The notes under the pieces are model-generated. The model saw only the letters and a list, made by a program, of their open reading frames with translations, was not told the DNA's origin and did not search any database. A stretch of DNA of 5,186 nt from Deltaproteobacteria bacterium (GTDB lineage: Bacteria > Myxococcota_A > UBA9160): assembly GCA_003520425.1 (NCBI GenBank), contig DOUU01000358.1, positions 970 through 6,155 on the forward strand, given 5' to 3'. Positions within the stretch are counted from its first letter, which is position 1. Each line of letters begins with the position of its first letter. This document shows, one piece after another, positions 1-4,558 of the stretch. Both the position numbers and the translations under genes were made by a program.

Positions 1-275
1 ATGGAATATGAAACGCACCTCTACATCGCGCGTCGCGCGTAGTCTAGTACAGAGTCGGCTCGTGAAACGGGGTGAGGAGGCGCAGCTGGTGCTCTTGTAC
101 GCGGTGGATCAGCGCTCCGCGCCTGCGACAGATCGCGCAGTCGCACGGATCGTACGTGGTACAGCTCGAGATCTACCTCGAACCGAACGCGACCACAGTG
201 AGGTCGGCCGCGATGAGACATCATACGGCCCAACAGCTCGGCGATAGGCTGCCCGCGCTGCCACGGCGCGGATCC
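1..275. other. Left-edge stretch without a supportable gene
   Basis: No open frame here is convincing. A plus-strand frame from 8 to 247 could encode 79 residues, but it is arginine-rich, has unremarkable third-position GC and matches nothing I know. A frame running from 72 through about 250 has GC-rich third positions over roughly 130 bp, which could be a decayed fragment, but it continues as antisense of the GFA gene and is not recognisable. A 6-bp hairpin (253-258 with 266-271, 7-nt loop) lies just past the GFA stop codon on the minus strand. It has no T-run after it, so it is at best a weak 3'-end structure. Confidence 0.4.
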
Positions 276-707
276 CTACTCGGGGACCAGCTCCCCGGAA
301 CCACCGAAGTCCTTCGGGAAGTCCTTGAACTTCGGAAGGCCGTCGCGCATCGACATGACCTTCTCCCCATAGTGGACGTGGAAGCTTGGCTTAAATGGGA
401 AGCTCGGGATCCTTCCGGCCGGTACGTCGGTGAGTCCGACCGCCGGGTGCCCGATGAGCACCGGACTGCCGCAGGCGCTGCAGAACTGGCGGTGGCTGTT
501 CTCGGTCCTCTTGTAGAGGCCGAGCTTGTCCGCGCCTTTCACGACGCGGACGTTGGCGGCGGGCCAGAGCGTGGCCGCGTGGACGAGCGCGCCGAGCCAG
601 CTGCGGCACGAGTCGCAATGGCAGAATACCTGGACGTTCGGCTCGCCCGTGAGCTCGAGCTGCACGGCGCCGCAGGCGCAGCGGGCATGGCGGGTCTGGG
701 GGCTCAT
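276..707 (-). CDS. GFA/CENP-V-fold zinc-binding protein
   Basis: This 143-residue protein has the cysteine layout of the GFA (glutathione-dependent formaldehyde-activating enzyme / CENP-V) fold: C10-x-C12, then C29-H-C31-x-x-C34, then C76-x-x-C79. The family binds structural and catalytic zinc through these cysteines. Some members are reported to help form S-hydroxymethylglutathione from formaldehyde and glutathione, but most have no proven substrate. It is shorter than the classical Gfa enzymes, so formaldehyde chemistry should not be assumed. The start is well supported: ATG preceded by AGGAGG with a 5-nt spacer (713-718). No signal peptide or membrane segment is visible, so it is probably cytosolic. 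It lies 130 bp downstream of the tautomerase gene on the same strand, with a hairpin and a palindrome between them, so it may be co-transcribed in part or have its own regulated promoter. Confidence 0.9.
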   Translation of the reverse strand: MSPQTRHARCACGAVQLELTGEPNVQVFCHCDSCRSWLGALVHAATLWPAANVRVVKGADKLGLYKRTENSHRQFCSACGSPVLIGHPAVGLTDVPAGRIPSFPFKPSFHVHYGEKVMSMRDGLPKFKDFPKDFGGSGELVPE

Positions 708-755
708 TGGGACCTCCTATGCGTGCGCGGACGCTACCACGCGCAGTGCAATGGG

Positions 756-768
756 ACGAGCGGCTCGT
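756..768. promoter_or_regulatory. Perfect 13-bp palindrome, possible operator upstream of the GFA gene
   Basis: ACGAGC-G-GCTCGT is a perfect 6+1+6 inverted repeat, 48 bp before the GFA start codon. The one-base centre is too small for an RNA hairpin loop, so a binding site for a dimeric protein is more likely than a terminator. I could not find a convincing -35/-10 pair around it. A second copy was not seen in the window. Confidence 0.35.
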
Positions 769-796
769 GGACGGGGAGCGTGGGCTCTCGGCTGCT

Positions 797-826
797 CGCC
801 CCCCGCGTTTTCGAGCGCGGGGGGCG
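797..826 (-). terminator. Strong GC-rich hairpin after the tautomerase gene
   Basis: An 11-bp perfect stem (797-807 with 816-826, containing a run of six C against six G) closes an 8-nt loop that includes TTTT. It begins 11 bp past the tautomerase stop codon on the minus strand. There is no T-run on the far side, so it does not fit a textbook intrinsic terminator. It may cause partial termination, stabilise the 3' end of the tautomerase mRNA, or separate tautomerase and GFA expression levels. Confidence 0.5.
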
Positions 827-837
827 TGGGCCTGCAG

Positions 838-1062
838 CTATGCCGCTTTGCCCGCGGCGAGCGCGTGGACGTCTGCGGCTCGCAGCGCCTTGCCTCCGAT
901 CGCCCAGTCGCTTTGCTCGAACTCGTTGATCCGAACCCAGGTCACAGGGCGCATGTTCTCACCCTCCACCGCGATCATCGCCTCGGTGACCTTGGCGATG
1001 AGCTCCTTCTTCTGCGTCGGCGTGAAGACGTCCTTGATGACATCGATCGTGACGAGCGGCAT
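838..1062 (-). CDS. 4-oxalocrotonate tautomerase-family small protein
   Basis: This 74-residue protein starts Met-Pro (MPLVTIDVI), so removing Met exposes the N-terminal proline that is the catalytic base throughout the tautomerase superfamily. A conserved-looking segment follows near residues 33-60 ([10 protein letters not shown], then WAIGG). By hand alignment to classical 4-oxalocrotonate tautomerase, its Arg11 is Val and Arg39 is Trp here. It should therefore not be taken for a true 4-OT acting on dicarboxylate muconate intermediates, and the substrate is unknown. A longer upstream frame in the same register reaches 1485, but it would run through the divergent regulator gene. The short start is chosen because of the Pro and an AAGGAGG at 1069-1075. 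It is divergent from the regulator at 1216 and upstream of the GFA gene. Family members usually assemble into hexamers or similar oligomers in the cytosol. Confidence 0.88.
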   Translation of the reverse strand: MPLVTIDVIKDVFTPTQKKELIAKVTEAMIAVEGENMRPVTWVRINEFEQSDWAIGGKALRAADVHALAAGKAA

Positions 1063-1068
1063 GTCGTG

Positions 1069-1075
1069 CCTCCTT
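1069..1075 (-). promoter_or_regulatory. Ribosome binding site that fixes the tautomerase start
   Basis: AAGGAGG lies 6 nt before the ATG at 1062 on the minus strand. It rules in the short Met-Pro start over the 215-residue upstream extension, which lacks family similarity and overlaps the regulator's coding region in antisense. Confidence 0.8.
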
Positions 1076-1153
1076 CCCGCGATTTCGCAGCCACGAACCA
1101 TTCCGGGGCCGCAAGGGAAGCGTTGCATGCGCCCGCCGCCGAAGCTTGCAGAT

Positions 1154-1186
1154 TTCCTGGAGAAATCCTGGAGATTCTTTGGAAGC
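1154..1186 (+). promoter_or_regulatory. Three tandem 11-bp direct repeats, candidate operator
   Basis: The repeats are TTCCTGGAGAA (1154-1164), ATCCTGGAGAT (1165-1175) and TCTTTGGAAGC (1176-1186). The first two share TCCTGGAGA exactly at an 11-bp period and the third is degenerate. PhoB/OmpR-type winged-helix domains, such as that of the adjacent regulator, classically bind tandem direct repeats with an 11-bp period on one DNA face. The third repeat overlaps the proposed -35 box of the regulator. The site lies about 92-124 bp upstream of the divergent tautomerase start. An overlapping inverted pair, ATTTC (1152-1156) with GAAAT (1162-1166), is a less favoured alternative. The repeats are seen directly; binding is inferred. 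Confidence 0.5.
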
Positions 1187-1208
1187 GAGCTGTGGCCTGA
1201 CCTATCTT
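1179..1208 (+). promoter_or_regulatory. Candidate sigma-70-type promoter of the regulator gene
   Basis: TTGGAA (1179-1184) and TATCTT (1203-1208) are separated by 18 bp. The -10 box ends 7 bp before the ATG at 1216, so transcription would begin at or next to the start codon. That fits the lack of a Shine-Dalgarno sequence in front of this gene. The -35 box lies inside the third 11-bp repeat, which would allow autoregulation. Confidence 0.4.
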
Positions 1209-1215
1209 TGCAGCG

Positions 1216-2796
1216 ATGATCTACAAGTTCGCTCACTTCGAGCTGGACCTCGCTGCGGTGGAGCTGCGAGCCGCCGGCCAGGCCGTGAGGCTCGAGCCGC
1301 AGGTCTTCGCGCTGCTCGCGCTGCTTGTCGGGAACAGCGAGCGCCTGGTTTCGCGGGACGAGATCATCGAGAAGGTCTGGGACGGTCGCGTCGTCTCGGA
1401 GGCGGTGGTGTCCAGCCGGGTGAAATCGGCACGCCAGGCACTCGGCGACGACGGCAGGTCGCAACGATTCATCCGCACCCTCCACAGCCAGGGCTATCGT
1501 TTCGTGGCAGATACGAGGGTGGTGCGCGCTGCGGCGGGGCGCTCGGCCGCCGAGTCTTCCGACGACGAACCCGCCTCCGGTCTCGGCGGCATACAGCGCC
1601 CCGAGCGGACGGCCCGACCCTCGCTCGCCGTGCTGCCATTTCGCTTCGTCGGAGACGCCGAGCGCTACGCCGCGCTGGCGAGCGCGCTGCCGGACGAGCT
1701 GATCACCGACCTCGCCCGCCTGCAGTGGCTCTTCATCACCGCGCGCGGCTCGTCGTTCCGCCTGCGTGCCGACGGTGCCGAATTCGGCGAGATCGGGCGC
1801 TTGTTGGGCGTTCGCTATTGCTTGTGGGGCACCGTCGAGGTCTCCGAGAACCGGCTTGTCGTGCTCGTCGAGCTCGTGGATACCACGGACGGCGGCGTCG
1901 TCTGGGCGGACCGCTTCTCAGGGCGCATCGACGACGTACACGCGATGCGCGATCAGATCCGATCGCAGGTTCTTGTGGCGCTCGAGATCCGCATCCCGCT
2001 ACACGAGGCCGCGCTCGCGCGCCTTGCCCCAGTGGAGGATCTCGACGCCTGGTCCGCGTATCACCTCGGTTTGCAGCACCTCTATCGCTTCAACCGCGTC
2101 GACAGCGCCGCGGCCGCCGGCCTGTTCGAGCGGGCGGTGGCGCTCGATCCCTGCTTGGCGCGCGCCTACGCCGGGCTGTCGTTCGTCAACTTCCAGGCAG
2201 CCTTTTTGCACTACACGGACAGCGTCGCAGAGGCGGCCGGTGCGGCGCGCCGATGCGCCGAGCGCGGCCTCGAGCTGGATCCGCTCGATCCTTTCGTGAA
2301 CTTCACCATGGGGCGCACCTACTGGCTCGAGGGTGATCTCGATACGAGCCTCAGCTGGCTTGAGCGTGCGACCCGCCTCAGCCCGAACTACGCCCAGGGG
2401 ATCTACGCACGGGGGTGGACGGAGACCCTGGCCGGGCGGGCACTCGAGGGCCGGCAGCACGTGGACCTGGCGATGCGCCTGAGCCCGCTCGACCCGCTCT
2501 ACTACGCGATGCAGTCGACGCGCGCCTTCACGCACATGGCCCTCGGCGAGGACGCGGAGGCGGCGCTCTGGGCCGAGCGCGGCGCTCGCTCGCCCGGCGC
2601 TCATGTGCTGATTGCGATGATCGCCTCCGCAGCGCATGCGCTGCAGGGCGACAGGGAGTGTGCCGCATTTTGGGCGCGCAACGTGCGCGAGCGCAACGCT
2701 GCGCTCACTCGCGACGACTTCGTCCGCGCCTTCCCGATGAAGTCAGATTCCATGCGGGCGCGTGTGCTCCAAGCGCTGGCGCAGGTCGGGTTCTGA
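1216..2796 (+). CDS. CadC/OmpR-type winged-helix regulator with TolB-like domain and TPR repeats
   Basis: This 526-residue protein has three parts. Residues 4-98 form a PhoB/OmpR-type winged helix: the recognition helix is around 62-76, and the wing ends in the typical GYRFV at 93-97. A low-complexity linker spans about 103-134. Residues 135-258 resemble the TolB-like/FlgO-like domain of CadC- and adenylate-cyclase-associated proteins (LAVLPF, then an LxGTVE-like strand at 203-208, then [17 protein letters not shown]). Residues 278-500 are TPR-like helical pairs (AVALDP at 307-312, GLELDP at 351-356, ATRLSP at 385-390, AMRLSP at 419-424). No membrane segment is visible, unlike CadC itself, so it is probably a soluble cytosolic sensor-regulator using its TPR part for partner or ligand contact. 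There is no receiver domain, so phosphorelay control is not expected. The start has no Shine-Dalgarno and may be leaderless. Its divergent placement suggests it controls the tautomerase and possibly the GFA gene. Confidence 0.9.
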   Translation: MIYKFAHFELDLAAVELRAAGQAVRLEPQVFALLALLVGNSERLVSRDEIIEKVWDGRVVSEAVVSSRVKSARQALGDDGRSQRFIRTLHSQGYRFVADTRVVRAAAGRSAAESSDDEPASGLGGIQRPERTARPSLAVLPFRFVGDAERYAALASALPDELITDLARLQWLFITARGSSFRLRADGAEFGEIGRLLGVRYCLWGTVEVSENRLVVLVELVDTTDGGVVWADRFSGRIDDVHAMRDQIRSQVLVALEIRIPLHEAALARLAPVEDLDAWSAYHLGLQHLYRFNRVDSAAAAGLFERAVALDPCLARAYAGLSFVNFQAAFLHYTDSVAEAAGAARRCAERGLELDPLDPFVNFTMGRTYWLEGDLDTSLSWLERATRLSPNYAQGIYARGWTETLAGRALEGRQHVDLAMRLSPLDPLYYAMQSTRAFTHMALGEDAEAALWAERGARSPGAHVLIAMIASAAHALQGDRECAAFWARNVRERNAALTRDDFVRAFPMKSDSMRARVLQALAQVGF

Positions 2797-2820
2797 TCGG
2801 GACGCGCGGCGTCGCCGGTC

Positions 2821-2850
2821 GCGCACGCACGGACCATGCGCCTTTGTTCT
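2821..2850 (+). terminator. Weak candidate terminator after the regulator gene
   Basis: GCGCA (2821-2825) pairs with TGCGC (2837-2841) around an 11-nt loop and is followed by CTTTGTTCT. It starts 24 bp past the regulator stop. The stem is short and a competing GGTC/GACC pairing exists, so termination here is only plausible. Confidence 0.35.
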
Positions 2851-2895
2851 GATCATCGTCGCTGTGGTCGGCCTCGATTGCTGCGTAGCCGAAGG

Positions 2896-2952
2896 AATCG
2901 CATATAGACGTAGGGCATCCTCAAGGCTATGGCCTCTCCCCTCTATGCGATT
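2896..2952. repeat. Interrupted palindrome with nested inner hairpin
   Basis: AATCGCATATAGA (2896-2908) is mirrored by TCTATGCGATT (2942-2952): nine consecutive bases match, then a TA is extra in the left arm, then two more match. Inside it, AGGC-TATG-GCCT (2924-2935) forms a second small palindrome. The structure lies in the non-coding stretch 2797-3171, between the regulator and the degraded element. I see no other gene, RNA or repeat in that stretch. It could be a transcript-ending stem, a protein site, or a scar of a mobile sequence. Confidence 0.45.
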
Positions 2953-3171
2953 GAATCTGGCCGGCGATTGCAGCGTTCTCAGCGTCTTCGGGAGTCGGGC
3001 GCGAAGAGCTACGAGCCCTTCCTCCACCCTCGAGCGCGCCGAGCTGGCTCGCCTGTAGACATGAGGGAACGACCGTGCTTCAGCGGCCGATCTCTCGTGC
3101 GACCTGCTCAGCTCGCGTCGTGGCGCCGATCTCGACAAAGAGCCGGTGCGCCTCGCGCAGCGAGCAGCGTG

Positions 3172-3480
3172 CAGGAGTTCTTCGCGGGGCTGAGGCTCCC
3201 GCAACAGCCTTCGCCCCCCTCGGCGCCCGAGCGGGCATGCCTCATCGATCTGGCTTCCCTTGCGGCGCGCTGCCGAAGCGCTGTCGAGAGAGACGCCCAC
3301 ACCCGGGAGATCGAGCACGTCCACGACGCCGAGGCGCCCACGCGGCTTGTGAAGCAGCTGAACCAGCTCAGGGCAGGGCTGGTTGCGATCGGTGCCACCC
3401 AGGCCGAGGTGTGGGGCGTGGTGCAGAACGTCGCCTTGGACTCGATCCCTGCGGTGCGCAGCGTTCTGGTTCGGCGAATG
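3172..3480 (+). pseudogene. C-terminal fragment of an unrecognised protein
   Basis: In the frame that ends at the TAG... downstream TGA at 3514-3516, about 100 residues look like genuine protein. They contain LIDLASLAARCRSAVERD, then PTRLVKQLNQLRAGLVAIG, then VALDSIPAVRSVLV, with regular amphipathic helices. It resembles the C-terminal helical or winged-helix end of a larger protein, and I cannot name the family. The frame extends upstream to 2929 without a stop, but there the composition is arginine/serine-rich and not protein-like, so the N-terminal part appears lost. A neighbouring frame (about 3074-3150, ADLSCDLLSSRRGADLDKEP) may be an out-of-frame piece of the same gene. From about 3480 on, this frame reads integrase DNA out of register, so the natural C-terminus may also be missing. 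The exact boundaries are uncertain. It is probably inherited from the same degraded element as the integrase. Confidence 0.4.
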
Positions 3481-4195
3481 GCTGCTGAACCCGACACCGA
3501 CCACGCGGCAGACTGAGGCGTGGACGCGGGACGAAGTTGCCACGCTCCTTGCCGTGGCCCGAGGTCGCATCACAATCCGCCGCGCGGTCGTAGCGGGCGA
3601 GTGGACAACTCCCAAGAGCGGGAAGGCTCGGAGCGTGGCAATGCCAGCGGCACTGGCTTCGGAACTCTTCGACCTCCTGTCACGGCGTCGCGTGGAAGCC
3701 GTGCGCCGAGGATGAGGCGCGGTCCCCGATCTCGTGTTCCCATCCGAGACAGGCGGGCCAATCAACTATGCGAACCTAGAACGCTCTTGGATCAGGCTCC
3801 GCCGCCGCGCACAGGCTCGGGGCGTCCGCCCGCTCAAGCTGCACAGCACGCGTCACACCTATGCCAGCCTCGCCCTCGCGTCGGGCAAGAGCGTGAAGTG
3901 GGTAGCCGAGCAGCTCGGGCACTCCACACCGATGCTGACACTCCGCACCGACGCGCATGCGATGCCAGAGGAGGAAGCAGATCTCGGCTTCGCGAACTTC
4001 GCCACGGATCTACGCGACGCGGAGACAGCCACCGAGGGCTCCAAACGGCCCTATACGGTCCCAGCTATCGATGCGGAGGAGCGAGACGAAAACGCCCCGG
4101 CGCTAAGTGGCCAAGGGCGTTCAGGAATCTTGGAGCACGAGACGGGAATCGAACCCGCGACATCCACGTTGGCAACGTGGTGCTCTACCAACTGA
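3476..4195 (+). pseudogene. Degraded tyrosine recombinase (phage/element integrase)
   Basis: One reading frame holds recognisable integrase core sequence. It begins WTRDEVATLLAVAR, jumps to GRITIRRAVVAGEW-TTPKSGKAR, and ends with HSTRHTYASLAL and WVAEQLGHS. Four lesions are visible. The N-terminal DNA-binding domain is missing. The stretch expected between AVAR and GRITIRR at about 3560, which carries the first catalytic Arg, is deleted. An in-frame TGA at 3713-3715 stands where related integrases have Trp (TGG). The nucleophilic Tyr before AHAMPEEE is Asp (GAC, 3950-3952). The beta-hairpin Lys, the HxxR pair (His 3842-3844, Arg 3851-3853) and the LGH His (3920-3922) remain. Two of the lesions independently abolish catalysis. 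After the TGA the frame stays open to 4195, inside the antisense of tRNA-Gly, as expected of an element that used that tRNA as its attachment site. A restart at the GTG at 3734 would give only an inactive C-terminal piece. Confidence 0.88.
4084..4121 (-). terminator. Intrinsic terminator of the tRNA-Gly gene
   Basis: On the minus strand AACGCCC and GGGCGTT (4115-4121 with 4091-4097) form a 7-bp stem, with an inner GGC/GCC pairing (4099-4101 with 4110-4112). It is followed by TTTTCGTCT. It begins 9 nt beyond the CCA end of the tRNA. The same DNA is read in sense by the open frame of the dead integrase. Confidence 0.65.
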
Positions 4196-4206
4196 GCTAC
4201 TCGTGC
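4131..4206 (-). tRNA. tRNA-Gly (anticodon GCC), CCA encoded
   Basis: This is a complete 76-nt cloverleaf. The acceptor arms GCACGAG and CTCGTGC pair over 7 bp, with discriminator T and an encoded CCA (4131-4133). The D arm contains GCTCAGTTGGTAGAGC. The anticodon stem CCACG/CGTGG encloses TTGCCAA, placing GCC at the anticodon, which reads GGC/GGU glycine codons. The T arm has the invariant GGTTCGAATCC. The gene is intact even though an integrase remnant abuts its 3' end, consistent with elements that restore the tRNA on insertion. Confidence 0.97.
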
Positions 4207-4218
4207 ATGGTCGACCAA

Positions 4219-4247
4219 GCTTTACGAAACAGAAAAGCGGCCGTCAA
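4219..4247 (-). promoter_or_regulatory. Promoter of tRNA-Gly
   Basis: On the minus strand TTGACG (4242-4247) and TAAAGC (4219-4224) are 17 bp apart. The -10 box ends 12 bp before the first tRNA base, leaving a leader of about five nucleotides. The -35 box matches consensus at five of six positions; the -10 box is weaker (three of six). The -35 box lies in the loop and first 3'-arm base of the upstream operon's terminator. Confidence 0.6.
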
Positions 4248-4259
4248 GGGCGGGGCCGC
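4227..4259 (-). terminator. Intrinsic terminator of the dehydrogenase-lipoprotein operon
   Basis: Read on the minus strand, GCGGCC (4254-4259) pairs with GGCCGC (4237-4242) around an 11-nt loop, followed directly by TTTTCTGTTT (4227-4236). It lies 5 bp past the lipoprotein stop codon and just before the tRNA, so it separates the protein operon from the tRNA transcript. Confidence 0.75.
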
Positions 4260-4264
4260 CAAGG

Positions 4265-4558
4265 CTACCGCGCATCGCTCGCCGTCGGCTTCGCGGGTTG
4301 CTGCGGCGGAAGGTCTTGAATCGGAGGAGAGCCCGGTCCAGGCTGGGACCGGGTGTCGGCATCGGGCGCCCGACAGAACAAGTTGCTGACGTCGAGCCCG
4401 GCGCCGCCCCCGTGCACCACGCCTCCGCTTCCGACCGCAATCCCTCCGCCCATCGTCGGCTGCACCGCCGGCTGATCGGGGCGGCAGGTGCTGCAGCCCT
4501 GCCAGATCACCAACGCGCAAGCGAGCCCGAGAACGAGGGCACCGTTCCTCCGCCTCAC
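4265..4558 (-). CDS. Small Gly/Pro-rich candidate lipoprotein
   Basis: This 97-residue protein begins with a signal peptide: MRRRN, then a hydrophobic core (about residues 6-19), then WQGC at 19-22. Cys22 is the likely lipidated residue, although Trp at -3 and Gln at -2 are unusual for a lipobox; Cys14 is a poorer alternative. The mature part has Cys25 and Cys62, a glycine-rich stretch (residues 37-54) and a Pro/Gln-rich tail. No domain is recognised. The start codon is GTG, overlapping the dehydrogenase stop by 4 nt (GTGA), and no clear Shine-Dalgarno precedes it, so translation is probably coupled to the upstream gene. It may sit in the cell envelope and could be linked to surface polysaccharide production, but only gene order says so. 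The alternative 162-residue frame across this region lacks any such features and was discarded. Confidence 0.68.
   Translation of the reverse strand: MRRRNGALVLGLACALVIWQGCSTCRPDQPAVQPTMGGGIAVGSGGVVHGGGAGLDVSNLFCRAPDADTRSQPGPGSPPIQDLPPQQPAKPTASDAR

Noticed and set aside
1..42. Short in-frame stretch from ATG at position 1 to TAG at 40-42
   Set aside because: It could be the tail of a gene entering from the left, but 13 codons give no evidence of coding.
8..247. 79-residue plus-strand open frame
   Set aside because: Arginine-rich, no visible ribosome site, no recognisable motif, and third-position composition unlike the real genes.
1063..1485. N-terminal extension of the tautomerase frame
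   Set aside because: It is antisense to the regulator's winged-helix region, and the strong ribosome site plus the Met-Pro start mark the short form.
1146..2336. 396-residue plus-strand frame
   Set aside because: A shadow of the regulator gene in another frame; extremely arginine-rich and without domain features.
2790..2854. 9-bp direct repeat GTTCTGATC at 2790-2798 and 2846-2854
   Set aside because: The first copy is partly regulator coding sequence, and nine bases can recur by chance; no target-site or att context supports it.
3713..3715. TGA read as tryptophan (recoding) in the integrase
   Set aside because: TGA is the normal stop for the regulator and dehydrogenase genes here, and the integrase has other disabling lesions, so a nonsense mutation is simpler.
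2743..3765. 340-residue minus-strand frame
   Set aside because: Low-complexity Arg/Ser-rich, and antisense to both the regulator's end and the integrase remnant; typical GC-rich shadow.
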